Source of the DNA: Oscillibacter sp.
GTDB taxonomy: Bacteria > Bacillota > Clostridia > Oscillospirales > Oscillospiraceae
Assembly (NCBI GenBank): GCA_022795445.1
Contig: JAAWGR010000019.1
Span: 1 to 40,286 of the forward strand
Direction of reading: 5' to 3'
DNA: 40,286 nt
The number at the start of each line of letters is the position of its first letter. Position 1 is the stretch's first letter. The notes under the pieces were generated by a model. That model did not search any database and was not told where the DNA came from. It was given only the letters and a program-made list of their open reading frames with translations. Below, piece after piece: positions 32,702-40,286 of this stretch. The translations under genes were made by a program, and so were the position numbers.

Positions 32702-34288
32702 GTGTCAATCTTTGATCGTTTGGTCTCGAAAGAGACGGGCGAACAGGAACGGAAAATACTTCACCCTACCCCCTATCGAAAAATGTTCCCAGAGCTGGAA
32801 GCAACCGGCAAAGAGGCAAAAGCGCGCTATCCGGAGGACAGCAAAGTCGTGGAGGATTTTGTCTGGGCCCTGAAGGAAGGGTGCAGGGCCCGGTACAAGC
32901 TGGCGCTGGACAGCGATTTGCAGCCGATGAAGGCGGAACCGCGGTTCTTTTTGTCCAACGACCGGATGTGCGCCTACGCGTGTGTGCTCCCGCCAGAGTA
33001 CGGCGGGGAAGGGCTTACCCTGGAAGCGTTTATGGACGATCTGCACTACGAGGGCATCACGTATGGAATTTTGCAGGAAGAGATCGAACGCGAGTTCGGG
33101 AAGGGGTATCTCCACATCTTCCCGGTGGCCCGTGGAAAAGCGCCCCTGGCCGGGGAGGACGGCAAAGTGACAGAGCTCTTCCGGCCCCGCCAGAGCGTAG
33201 GGCTGGAAGTACAGGTCGGCGGCGAGGTGGATTTCAGCCAGGAAGTCCAGATACAGCCCATCCGGAAAGGGGCGGTGATCTGCCTGATCCGGCCTTCCAA
33301 GCCGGGAACAGACGGCATGGACGTTACCGGAGAGCCGCTTCCCAGCCCGGCGGTGGCCAGCATCTTCATCCCCCAGGGGGAAAACACCGTCATCGGCCGG
33401 GGCGGGCAGGCTCTGACGGCACGGGTGGATGGGATTTTGTATGAGGAAAACCATACGTTCTGCATCCATGAGCAGAAGATCATCGACGGCGACCTGGACC
33501 AGTTCCAAGGGACGCTGCAAATCATGGGCAATCTATACATCGGCGGCAGCGTAGACGGCGGCGTGGAGATCGAGGCGTCCGGTGACATTGTAATCAACGG
33601 GAAGCTGGGCCAGGCGAAAGTGACCTCCATGGCCGGGACCATCCGCGTCCAGCAGGGCGTCTATGGCACGGAGGGCAAAACCGTGCTGAACGCCGCCCGC
33701 CAGATCCAGGCTCCGGTGATCGAGTGGGCGGAGATGGACGCGGGGACGAGTGTGATTGCGGAGACGATCCTGAACAGTACCATCCGCTGCGGCGGCACGG
33801 TTTTTGCCATGACCGGGCGGGGCATCATTGCCAGCTGCATCATCCAGGCAGGTGGAAGCGTCCTGTGCCGGCGGGTGGGCAACCTGGCCGGAGGCCACAG
33901 CCGGTTTTCCGTAGGCTATCCGCCCCACATCCCGGAGGCGTGGAACCGGAGCAAGGCGGAGCTGGCGGAGGTTCAGGCGACGATTGAAAAGCTGTGGGAC
34001 CCCATTGTTGAGCTGCGGAAGAAGGGGTCGCGCATTTCGGAGGGGGAGGAGACGGTGCTGGGGCAGCTGGTGGAGCAGCGGAACCTGTACCTGGAAAAGA
34101 AGGAGATTTTGACGGCGGAGCTGAAGACGCTGAACAAGGCTTTGGACAAGAAGAGCAAGGGGCGAATCCGGTGCGACAAGCTGCACCCGTCCCTGGACGT
34201 GCAGATCGGCCGGCTGACGGAAGCAATCACGACGGAGGAGGAAGGCTGCAACCTCCATGTTGAGGAGAAGCGGATTCTTCTGAAATAA
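32702..34288 (+). CDS. FapA/DUF342-family protein
   Basis: A ~528-residue protein of the FapA (DUF342) family, with a characteristic right-handed beta-helix. It has ICLIRPSKPGTDGMDVTGEPLP, then repeated short strands (VDGILYEENHTFCIHEQKI, GNLYIGGSVDGGVEIEASGDIVINGKLGQA, the AGTIRVQQGVYG turn). A charged coiled-coil-like C-terminus (KAELAEVQATIEKL, LEKKEILTAELKTLNKAL) follows. Members in other bacteria affect flagellar assembly or polar localisation; no flagellar genes are nearby. The start is ambiguous. GTG at 32702 has AGGAG at ideal spacing. ATG at 32696 is too close to it, and ATG at 32657 would add 15 residues. Confidence 0.85.
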   Translation: MSIFDRLVSKETGEQERKILHPTPYRKMFPELEATGKEAKARYPEDSKVVEDFVWALKEGCRARYKLALDSDLQPMKAEPRFFLSNDRMCAYACVLPPEYGGEGLTLEAFMDDLHYEGITYGILQEEIEREFGKGYLHIFPVARGKAPLAGEDGKVTELFRPRQSVGLEVQVGGEVDFSQEVQIQPIRKGAVICLIRPSKPGTDGMDVTGEPLPSPAVASIFIPQGENTVIGRGGQALTARVDGILYEENHTFCIHEQKIIDGDLDQFQGTLQIMGNLYIGGSVDGGVEIEASGDIVINGKLGQAKVTSMAGTIRVQQGVYGTEGKTVLNAARQIQAPVIEWAEMDAGTSVIAETILNSTIRCGGTVFAMTGRGIIASCIIQAGGSVLCRRVGNLAGGHSRFSVGYPPHIPEAWNRSKAELAEVQATIEKLWDPIVELRKKGSRISEGEETVLGQLVEQRNLYLEKKEILTAELKTLNKALDKKSKGRIRCDKLHPSLDVQIGRLTEAITTEEEGCNLHVEEKRILLK

Positions 34289-34292
34289 GGGG

Positions 34293-35237
34293 TTATGCAA
34301 AGGCCCAATCGCGGCGGACCAGGGCGTCGTAGTATGATTCCATCGTCACAGGCGCGTTGTACAGCGTCGTCAGGGTGTAGGCCTTGATGCTGCCGATTTT
34401 AGCGGTGGTCCGTTTCAGGCAGTCCAGCGCGTAATCCATATGGGGCCATTCCATTTCCAGGAAGCGGCGGCGGACAGCGCCGGCAGGCATGTCCTCCCCG
34501 CAGACGCGCAGGGTCTCTCGGCTGGTGCAGCAGGCTTCCGTCATCAGCTCCACGCAGCTGTCCACCAGGCCTCGGTCCTCCGGACGGCTGGATAACAAAA
34601 CATCATACGCAATATTTTCCCGGATTTCTTCCCGAATCCAATCCCTCTCATCCTGCTGCCTCTTCCGGAAGGGAGAACGCTTTTCCCCCCGCGGAGGGGG
34701 TAAGGGGGAGGATGTCTCTGTATCATTTTTTTCTTTTTGGTTTTTCTCCGTCTCATTCGCGCCTGCCTGCGTGCTGTCCAGAGCGCCTTTTTCGTGCCGT
34801 CTGGACGGCACGTTTTGTTCTGTCGCCTGGACGCGCTTCTCCCCCTCCTGGACGGCCCCGTTTCCTGTTTCGTTCCCGCTGTCCATGCCGGCGGAAAAAT
34901 CCAAAACGTAGATTTTCGCAGGACGGCCCAAGCCCTGGCGTTTCCGCTCGATCAACCCAACGCCTTCCAGCTCCCGGAAATAAGCCGTGGCTTTGTTGTG
35001 GCTGCATAGGAGGTACTCCTGCACGGTTTTCTGGGTGAAATAGATGTACACCCGCCCATCGGTTTCGGTCCAGCCGTTTTGGGCGGAGAGGCACATACGG
35101 TCCAGCAGCAGGCCATAGAGGGCTTTCGCAGGCAGGGAGAGCGTCTGGTAGCGTTCCGCGGTGAACAGCGCTTTCGGGAGGCGGAAGAAGGAAAAGGGCG
35201 CGGCAGGTGCGCTGTAAAAATAGGCAGGTTTCTTCAT
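34293..35237 (-). CDS. RepA_N/DUF6017 replication-initiator-like protein
   Basis: A 314-residue protein. Residues about 1-110 form the RepA_N winged-helix initiator domain (FFRLPKALFTAERYQTLSL, AKALYGLLLDRMCLS, GRVYIYFTQKTVQEYLLCSH, LIERKRQGLGRPAKIYVLDF). A charged, low-complexity linker follows (about 115-195). The C-terminal DUF6017-like domain begins WIREEIRENIAYDVLL and ends GSIKAYTLTTLYNAPVTMESYY. Such proteins start replication of plasmids and conjugative elements in Clostridia. The ATG at 35237 has AGGAG ten bases upstream. Five bases separate its stop from the convergent FapA gene. No relaxase, integrase or partition gene is in the window, so it is a stranded or domesticated initiator. 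Confidence 0.85.
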   Translation of the reverse strand: MKKPAYFYSAPAAPFSFFRLPKALFTAERYQTLSLPAKALYGLLLDRMCLSAQNGWTETDGRVYIYFTQKTVQEYLLCSHNKATAYFRELEGVGLIERKRQGLGRPAKIYVLDFSAGMDSGNETGNGAVQEGEKRVQATEQNVPSRRHEKGALDSTQAGANETEKNQKEKNDTETSSPLPPPRGEKRSPFRKRQQDERDWIREEIRENIAYDVLLSSRPEDRGLVDSCVELMTEACCTSRETLRVCGEDMPAGAVRRRFLEMEWPHMDYALDCLKRTTAKIGSIKAYTLTTLYNAPVTMESYYDALVRRDWAFA

Positions 35238-35255
35238 AGCGGCAAATCTCCTGTT

Positions 35256-35314
35256 CATGAAATGTTTTCATGGAAGGGGGATTTTTCGACCAAAGTTGCA
35301 TCCGGAGATGCAAC
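35256..35314. promoter_or_regulatory. Inverted repeats upstream of the RepA-like gene
   Basis: GTTGCATC (35295-35302) and GATGCAAC (35307-35314) form a perfect 8-bp dyad with a CGGA loop. ATGAAA/TTTCAT repeats lie at about 35258-35273, next to the start of the RepA-like gene. They could be an autoregulatory operator, iteron-like binding site or leader hairpin. No tandem iterons were seen. Confidence 0.35.
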
Positions 35315-35368
35315 GCCTGTTTTTCGGTCTTTCCGCCCGCAGGCGGCGCTTCTCCCAGAAATGGGAAA

Positions 35369-35407
35369 ACTGGATGGCAGAGGTCACGTTCGACCCTGCC
35401 ATCCAGT
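35369..35407 (-). terminator. Bidirectional-looking terminator after ileS
   Basis: ACTGGATGGCAG (35369-35380) pairs perfectly with CTGCCATCCAGT (35396-35407). On the minus strand TTTTCCC follows; on the plus strand ATTTTTG follows. It lies 42 bases beyond the ileS stop. Confidence 0.8.
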
Positions 35408-35448
35408 ATTTTTGCGCGAACAGAAAGCGTCGGTTTTGCGCCCCGGGA

Positions 35449-38259
35449 TCAGAACTGGGGCAGCTTCGCCACGACGGCGGCGCAGCGCGGGCAGAGGGTT
35501 GGATGTGCGGCGTCCTGGCCCACGGTGGGGAGGATCTTCCAGCACCGTTCGCACTTCTGGCCCTTGGCTTCCCCGACCAGGACCCGGACGCCCGCCACCG
35601 GCGTTTCCGCCGCCTGTGCGTAGAGCGCGGGGTCGTCGGAGACTTCCACAGCCGACACAAGGAACAAATCTGCCCACTGGTCCTGGAACTTCGCCTGCAA
35701 ATCCTTCAGCATATCCGCTTGGTAATCCCGGTCCTTCACCAGCACCACCTGGGCTTCCAGGGCCTTGCCGATTTTCTTCTCGGCCCGTGCGGCTTCCAGG
35801 GCGGCGTTCACGCCGCTGCGGAGCATGATCAGCTCGCTCCAAGACACTGCCGCACCCAAATCGTAGGCGGTAAAGGGCTGGTTCATGTCGTTGAAGAGGA
35901 CGTTCCGCACATCGTCGCTGGAACGGTGGGGCATTGCCTGCCAGATCTCGTCGCAGGTGAAGCAGAGGATGGGGGCCATGATTTTGGCCAGGGTGTCCAG
36001 GATGAGGAAGAGGGCCGTCTGAGCGCTGCGGCGCAGGGCGCCGTCTTTCTCGTCGCAGTACAGCCGGTCTTTGAGGATATCCAGGTAGAAGTTGGACAGC
36101 TCCACCACGCAGAAGTCGTTGACGGCGTGGGTAACGGTAAGGAACTCGTATTCATCGTAGCCCTTGAAACAGCGTTCGATGAGGGCGTTAAGCTTCGTGA
36201 CAGCCCAGCGGTCCAGTTCCAGCATTTCTTCCGGAGGGGTGAGATGATCGGGGTCGAAGCCGTCCAGGTTGCCCAGGCAGTACCGGGCGGTGTTGCGGAA
36301 TTTCAGGTAGTTCTGGCGCAGCTGCTCGAAAATCTCATGGGAGCAGCGCACGTCCGCATGGTAATCGCTGTTAGCGGCCCAGAGGCGCAGGATGTCCGCG
36401 CCGTACTTCTCGATGACCTCCGCGGGGTCCATGCCGTTGCCGGAGGATTTGTGCATCGCCTTCCCCTCGCCGTCCACGGTCCAGCCGTGGGTGACGCACT
36501 CTTTAAAGGGCGCGCCCTTGCCGAAAGCGCCCACGGCGGTGAGGAGGGAACTCTGGAACCAGCCGCGGTACTGGTCCAGGCCTTCCAAGTACATGGTAGC
36601 GGGCCAGAACCCCTGGTCCTTCTTCATGGAGGCAAAATGGGTGGAACCGGAGTCGAACCAGCCGTCCAGGGTATCCTCTTCCTTGGTGAAGGTTTTCCCA
36701 GTGCCGCAGTGGGGGCAGGTGAAGCCGCTGGGAAGGATGTCAGCGGCATCCTGTTCAAACCAGGCGTTGGAACCCTCTGCGGCGAAGAGTTTGGAGATGG
36801 CGGCGATGGTATCGTCGGTGACGACGGGTTTTCCGCAGTCCTGGCAGTAGAACACAGGGATGGGCAGTCCCCAGCGGCGCTGGCGGGAGATGCACCAGTC
36901 GGAGCGTTCGCGGATCATGGACTTCATCCGGTCGATGCCCCACTTGGGCACCCAGCGCACGGCATCCGCGGCGGCGCAGGCTTCGTCTTTGAAGGATTCC
37001 ACAGAGCAGAACCACTGGGGGGTGGCGCGGAAGATAATGGGATGCTTACAGCGCCAGCAGTGGGGGTAGGAGTGGACGATTTCCTCGGAGGCGAAGAGCG
37101 CGCCGCTCTCCTTCATGTCGGCAAGGATAACGGGGTTGGACGCTTCCGTGGGCATTCCGGCGTATTTCCCGGCGTAGTCGGTATGGCGGCCCTGGTCGTC
37201 CACGGGGACCACCATATCCATGCCATAGCGTTTGCAGGTCTGGTAGTCGTCCGCGCCGAAGCCGGGGGCGGTGTGGACGCAGCCCGTACCGGAGTCCATG
37301 GTGACGTACTCCGCCAGCAGGAGGCGGGAGGTCTTGGGCAGGAAGGGGTGGTTCGCCAACATATTTTCAAAGAATTCACCGGGGTGAGTCTCCACGATCT
37401 CCCAGCTGTCCAGGCCGCTCAGGCCCATGACCTTTTCCACCAGGGCCTCGGCCATCACGTAGGTTTCTCCGTTGGAGGCTTTCACCAGGGCATAGTTCTC
37501 CCGGGGATGGAGGGAGATGCCCAAGTTGCCGGGCAGGGTCCAGATGGTGGTGGTCCAGATGAGGAAGAAGAGTTTATCTTTCTCGAAGCCGGGGAGCTTG
37601 CCCAGGTCGTCGTGCAGGGGGAACTTGACGTAGACGGTGGTACAGGGGTCGTCTTGATACTCGATTTCCGCCTCGGCCAGGGCGGTTTCGTCGTGGGGGC
37701 ACCAGTAGACGGGTTTGAGGCCCTTATAGATATACCCCTTTTTGTACATCTCGCCGAAAACCTTGACTTCCTCGGCCTCGAAAGCGGGGTCCATGGTCAG
37801 GTAAGGGTGTTCCCAGTCGCCGATGACGCCGATGCGTTTAAAGGCGTCCATCTGCACGCCGACGTAATGCTGGGCGAAGTCATGGCAGGCGGAGCGGAAC
37901 TCGGGGACGCTCATAGCCTTGCGGTTGAGTTTGTTCTGCTTGATGATAGCGGATTCGATGGGCATACCGTGGTTATCCCAGCCGGGGATATACGGGGTGT
38001 AATAGCCCCGCATGGCATAGGAACGGGTGATGATGTCCTTGATGGCTTTGTTCATGGCGGTACCCATATGGATGGAGCCGTTCGAGAAGGGAGGGCCGTC
38101 GTGGAGGCTGAAGAGGGGTTTGCCCTCGTTTTTCTTCAGCAGTTCTTGGTAAACATCGGTTTCCTGCCAGTGTTTGAGCATTTCCGGCTCCCGTTTGGAC
38201 AGGCCCGCCCGCATTGGGAAGGACGTTTTCATCACTTGGATGGTTTTGTTGTAATCCAT
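35449..38259 (-). CDS. ileS: Isoleucyl-tRNA synthetase
   Basis: A 936-residue class I aminoacyl-tRNA synthetase that charges tRNA-Ile. The ATP-site motif is PFSNGSIHMGTAMNK (HxGT rather than the usual HxGH). The editing-domain region includes TIWTLPGNLGISLHP. WCISRQRRWGLPIP is the Rossmann-side signature and KAMHKSSGN the KMSKS-equivalent loop. The C-terminal zinc finger reads CERCWKI and CPRCAAVV. The ATG at 38259 has AAGGAGG upstream. It is preceded by an unknown gene and an Ile-specific T-box, so low tRNA-Ile charging should raise its expression. Length is normal for a bacterial IleS with a zinc domain. Confidence 0.96.
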   Translation of the reverse strand: MDYNKTIQVMKTSFPMRAGLSKREPEMLKHWQETDVYQELLKKNEGKPLFSLHDGPPFSNGSIHMGTAMNKAIKDIITRSYAMRGYYTPYIPGWDNHGMPIESAIIKQNKLNRKAMSVPEFRSACHDFAQHYVGVQMDAFKRIGVIGDWEHPYLTMDPAFEAEEVKVFGEMYKKGYIYKGLKPVYWCPHDETALAEAEIEYQDDPCTTVYVKFPLHDDLGKLPGFEKDKLFFLIWTTTIWTLPGNLGISLHPRENYALVKASNGETYVMAEALVEKVMGLSGLDSWEIVETHPGEFFENMLANHPFLPKTSRLLLAEYVTMDSGTGCVHTAPGFGADDYQTCKRYGMDMVVPVDDQGRHTDYAGKYAGMPTEASNPVILADMKESGALFASEEIVHSYPHCWRCKHPIIFRATPQWFCSVESFKDEACAAADAVRWVPKWGIDRMKSMIRERSDWCISRQRRWGLPIPVFYCQDCGKPVVTDDTIAAISKLFAAEGSNAWFEQDAADILPSGFTCPHCGTGKTFTKEEDTLDGWFDSGSTHFASMKKDQGFWPATMYLEGLDQYRGWFQSSLLTAVGAFGKGAPFKECVTHGWTVDGEGKAMHKSSGNGMDPAEVIEKYGADILRLWAANSDYHADVRCSHEIFEQLRQNYLKFRNTARYCLGNLDGFDPDHLTPPEEMLELDRWAVTKLNALIERCFKGYDEYEFLTVTHAVNDFCVVELSNFYLDILKDRLYCDEKDGALRRSAQTALFLILDTLAKIMAPILCFTCDEIWQAMPHRSSDDVRNVLFNDMNQPFTAYDLGAAVSWSELIMLRSGVNAALEAARAEKKIGKALEAQVVLVKDRDYQADMLKDLQAKFQDQWADLFLVSAVEVSDDPALYAQAAETPVAGVRVLVGEAKGQKCERCWKILPTVGQDAAHPTLCPRCAAVVAKLPQF

Positions 38260-38397
38260 GGTTGATTCCTCCTTGTATTATAAAGACAGCAAATTACAAA
38301 AATGCGTCTGCACAGCAGGCGCAGGGGCTTTTCCAGGGGGGAGAGCGTCCAGCGCGGCCCAGTTTGAACCGGTCTGTTTTCGGTCATGACGCTTCCT

Positions 38398-39162
38398 TCA
38401 CCAGTCGACCAGGGCCATTTGGTCATGGTCGAAGAATTCGGCGGTCAGTCCCATTTTCCACAGTTCAAAATGGGGGCGGAAGGGGTTTTCGATAGACTGC
38501 GGCGCGATCAGGGGCCATTGCAGGTAGTAGGAGAGGAAATAGTCGTTGCTGATATGGTACAGGGATTCATGGAGAAAGTCGGCCAATTCGCCGCAGTTTT
38601 CCCGGTAGGGCAAATCCCGGAACCAGTCGCTGATTTCATCGCAAATCTGCAAAGCAGGCAGGTAGGGCTGTCCGTGGATGAAGGCCTGGTGAATTTTCTC
38701 CCGCATATTCCGGGCTTCCTGTCCGGTGAGGAGGAGAACGCCTGCCTTGGGAGCAACTGGGGAAGGCTCGTCAAAAATCTCCTGATAAACCTGGCAGATT
38801 GCCCGCAGGTAGCGTTTACCCGCGTGAATGGCCTCCCGGGGATCGATCTTCGGATTGGCGAAGAAGTAGCCGGCGTAAGCGGTCTGGCCGTCCGGCAGCT
38901 GGATTTTGGCGGTGTCCTTGGATGCCTGGTCGATTTCCAGGAGTCCTTGCAGCAGATCCAGTCCTGGCTGGCCGTAGAGCGCCAGGATAGGGCGCAGGCG
39001 TTCCAGGTTTCCGCCGCGCAGGTCTTGGATCAGGAACGGCGGCACGGCTTCCTGTTCCAGGTCATATTCGTGTTCCTCAAAAATTTCCCGCAGTACAGGG
39101 TCTTGCTGGATGGGTTCCAGCCAGCTTTCCGGAAGATATTCCCGGCACTCATCCATGGTCAT
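38398..39162 (-). CDS. Unknown protein between the Ile T-box and ileS
   Basis: A 254-residue soluble protein without signal peptide or membrane span. It is acidic, with many aromatic residues in the C-terminal third (ADFLHESLYHISNDYFLSYY, FRPHFELWKMGLTAEFFDHD). The N-terminal part has EYLPESWLEPIQQDPVLREIF. I do not recognise a family. The ATG at 39162 has GGGAGG at good spacing. A longer frame to 39303 runs through the T-box and is rejected. It is the first gene after the T-box, with ileS 138 bases further on, so it should respond to isoleucine starvation. Confidence 0.75.
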   Translation of the reverse strand: MTMDECREYLPESWLEPIQQDPVLREIFEEHEYDLEQEAVPPFLIQDLRGGNLERLRPILALYGQPGLDLLQGLLEIDQASKDTAKIQLPDGQTAYAGYFFANPKIDPREAIHAGKRYLRAICQVYQEIFDEPSPVAPKAGVLLLTGQEARNMREKIHQAFIHGQPYLPALQICDEISDWFRDLPYRENCGELADFLHESLYHISNDYFLSYYLQWPLIAPQSIENPFRPHFELWKMGLTAEFFDHDQMALVDW

Positions 39163-39199
39163 AAAAATTCCTCCCAAAGAGAAAAAGAAGCAGAAAAGA

Positions 39200-39474
39200 A
39201 AGCAAAAAAACCTCTGTCTCACAAAGAGACAGAGGCGTGCTCTGCGGTACCACTCTTTTTGCCGTGCCATTGCAGGACGCGGCCGCTCAAGGCCCGCGGG
39301 CACGGGCCGGCGGAGTAACGCCCGCCAAACGTCCGCGCTTACTGGCTGGTGCGTTCAGCGGGAGGCTCCAAGGGGATATTCACCACAGGGACCCGTCCGC
39401 CTCGCACCGAACGGCGGCTCTCTTTGCGCAGCACCTGTGGATACTTGTCCTTATCGACGCCGGATATTAAATAT
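39200..39474 (-). promoter_or_regulatory. T-box riboswitch, isoleucine (ATC specifier)
   Basis: The minus-strand leader shows AGAGAG-like and GGTGCGAG stem-I elements. A specifier-loop segment GTGAATATCC gives the Ile codon ATC. The T-box sequence GTGGTACCGC lies at about 39245-39254. The terminator stem CCTCTGTCTC (39211-39220 region) with GAGACAGAGG (39225-39234) is followed by seven T. Uncharged tRNA-Ile pairing would favour the antiterminator and allow expression of the unknown gene and ileS. The 5' boundary is approximate. Confidence 0.92.
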
Positions 39475-39480
39475 GTACTT

Positions 39481-39508
39481 ATGATATCACGTTTTTCTAA
39501 TTTGTCAA
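39481..39508 (-). promoter_or_regulatory. Promoter of the T-box/ileS operon
   Basis: Minus-strand TTGACA (39508-39503) and TATCAT (39486-39481), spacer 16, about ten bases before the leader. Confidence 0.75.
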
Positions 39509-39539
39509 CGGCTGAAGGGCAATTTATTTAGAAAAAAGG

Positions 39540-39707
39540 TCATTGGAAGCGGTATTGTTGGGAAGTATAGCGGTCGATACAGCTTTGGAAGAGTTCGTGG
39601 GTATAGAACTCCAGGAGGCGGGCGTTAGGGATTTCGTGGAAGGAGATGATATGTTGCTGGGTGTCGACCCAGATCCGCCAGATTCTCTGTTTTTTTCGTC
39701 TTGGCAC
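39540..39707 (-). CDS. 55-residue protein with GTG start, unrecognised
   Basis: GTG at 39707 to TGA at 39540 encodes 55 residues: a basic start (PRRKKQRIWRIW) followed by QQHIISFHEIPNARLLEF and ELFQSCIDRYTSQQYRFQ. GGAGG sits nine bases before the GTG. The composition is coding-like, unlike the overlapping frames on either strand. The fold is probably a compact alpha/beta protein. It is divergent from the XRE regulator, with an inverted repeat between, so the pair may be functionally linked. It is about 30 bases upstream of the T-box promoter. Confidence 0.6.
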   Translation of the reverse strand: MPRRKKQRIWRIWVDTQQHIISFHEIPNARLLEFYTHELFQSCIDRYTSQQYRFQ

Positions 39708-39742
39708 GATACGGAACCTCCATTCGTTGAAGCTGGCTCCAT

Positions 39743-39788
39743 TTTATGCGATTTTGGTATAAAAAGCAATATGCAATTTTCGCATAAA
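39743..39788. promoter_or_regulatory. Inverted repeat between the 55-residue gene and the XRE regulator
   Basis: TTTATGCGA (39743-39751) and TCGCATAAA (39780-39788) are perfect 9-base arms 28 bases apart, flanking an AT-rich TATAAA-containing segment. Placement between divergent genes suggests an operator for the XRE protein, with each arm a half-site. Confidence 0.5.
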
Positions 39789-39840
39789 TTAAAATAAATT
39801 GGAGAAGATAGGAAAAGCAGGGAATGGAGTGGTAAGAGGG

Positions 39841-40137
39841 ATGTATCGCCGTCTGAGGGACATGCGGGAGGACAAGGATTTGCCGCAGCGGGCGGTAGCG
39901 GAGGTACTGCACGTATCGCAGGCGACGTATTCCCGGTACGAGAGCGGGGCATTGGACATACCGAGCGGGATATTGATTGCGCTGGCGCTGTTTTATGAGA
40001 CGAGCATAGATTATTTGGTAGGGTTGTCAAACGATCCACGCCCATACCGGCGCACACTGGCTCCTGCGCCGGCAGCGGGGGAAGCGGAAGGAGCACCCAT
40101 CCCCCAACGGTTTCCGCAGCAGCGACAGCGGAAGTAG
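39841..40137 (+). CDS. XRE-family HTH transcriptional regulator
   Basis: A 98-residue DNA-binding protein with one Cro/CI-type helix-turn-helix at residues about 2-60 (RLRDMREDKDLPQRAVAEVL, VSQATYSRYESGALDIPSG, LIALALFYETSIDYLVGL). A proline/alanine-rich tail ends it. It has the short single-domain architecture of phage-like repressors and toxin-antitoxin regulators. The ATG at 39841 has GGAG/AAGAGG upstream; a longer frame from a TTG at 39799 is possible. It probably regulates itself and the divergent 55-residue gene. Confidence 0.85.
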   Translation: MYRRLRDMREDKDLPQRAVAEVLHVSQATYSRYESGALDIPSGILIALALFYETSIDYLVGLSNDPRPYRRTLAPAPAAGEAEGAPIPQRFPQQRQRK

Positions 40138-40187
40138 ACGCAGGAGCAAATCCGTGTGGTCATCTCGTGTCCAGTTGTAGTCGCCGG

Positions 40188-40286
40188 AGGATTCCACCGG
40201 GCCAAGAACGCCCCCGCAGGGGCGTCTTTTTCTCTTTTGGACCGTGAACGGCCCGTTTTCTCTTTTTCTTCGCGAAGAAAAAGAGA
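40188..40286. repeat. Terminal dispersed repeat, right copy, cut by the window end
   Basis: Second copy of the 8-108 unit, same orientation. Here the first hairpin is longer (ACGCCCC with GGGGCGT, about 40209-40226) and is followed by CTTTTTCTC, a good terminator shape for the XRE gene. The palindrome begins at 40256, and the window stops 14 of 17 bases into its second arm. Confidence 0.8.

Noticed and set aside
35257-38265. A 1002-codon open frame on the plus strand opposite ileS
   Set aside because: It is the antisense shadow of a well-recognised ileS gene; GC-rich codon usage keeps the opposite frame open. No ribosome site or family features.
38232-38387. A ~51-codon minus-strand ORF overlapping the ileS start
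   Set aside because: A modest ribosome-site-like AAGGAAG is present, but the frame overlaps the ileS ribosome site and start and its sequence is not protein-like.
39163-39303. N-terminal extension of the 254-residue protein to 39303
   Set aside because: It would run through the T-box antiterminator and terminator; the ATG at 39162 has a strong ribosome site.
1-40286. The window as a complete circular element because both ends carry the same repeat
   Set aside because: The two copies differ at several positions and the gene content (ileS, rpsF, purF) is chromosomal. An assembly overlap would be identical.

Overview
The window looks like a GC-rich Clostridia chromosome, most likely Oscillospiraceae-like. 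This rests on AGGAGG-type ribosome binding sites, T-box and cobalamin riboswitches, S-layer homology (SLH) proteins, a RepA_N/DUF6017 initiator, TRAP and dipeptide transporters, and a lone purF. It reads as ordinary chromosome with one clearly decaying metabolic island. I see no tRNA, rRNA, CRISPR array, prophage or complete insertion sequence. A ~100-bp palindrome-bearing repeat lies at both extreme ends in direct orientation.

Layout. 148-4745: a DUF3842 protein (minus), then a tightly packed plus-strand operon for an iron-chelate/cobalamin-type ABC importer followed by a two-domain siroheme synthase. 4835-7492: minus-strand P-loop kinase, a gene remnant, a protein that fuses a low-molecular-weight tyrosine phosphatase to an SGNH esterase, and a hotdog thioesterase. 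7654-14376: the decaying island. It holds a flavoprotein without its FAD-binding N-terminus, an IclR regulator, a CaiB-type CoA-transferase and TRAP genes dctP, dctQ (nonsense) and dctM (frameshift). A deletion then joins dctM to the tail of a MaoC hydratase. Three copies of a 24-bp site (GAAC-N3-GTTC-N8-GAAC) flank iclR and are probably its operators.

14443-19649: purF (minus) with a possible leader attenuator, lrgAB, a small-ORF/SLH-protein unit (minus) and the rpsF-ssb-rpsR operon with its terminator. 19743-23020: minus-strand genes for a one-pass membrane protein, a GNAT acetyltransferase, CbiK under a complete promoter/cobalamin-riboswitch/terminator unit, a VOC protein and an unrecognised protein. 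23219-24963: a candidate structured RNA in front of a secreted polysaccharide deacetylase with chitobiase-like and SLH-like repeats.

25500-32541: one transcription unit with a sigma-A-type promoter and a terminator. It encodes a beta-lactamase-fold serine hydrolase and a complete peptide ABC importer whose binding protein comes last, which suggests uptake and cleavage of peptides. 32702-35237: a FapA/DUF342 protein and, convergent to it, an isolated RepA_N/DUF6017 replication initiator. 35449-39508: an Ile T-box reading an ATC specifier, an unknown 254-residue protein and ileS. 39540-40137: a 55-residue protein divergent from an XRE regulator, with an inverted repeat between them.

Cofactor and metal themes recur: siroheme synthase, cobaltochelatase under B12 control and an importer. 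Cell-surface themes also recur: two SLH proteins, a deacetylase and LrgAB. All functions are inferred from sequence motifs by eye; no database search was run.
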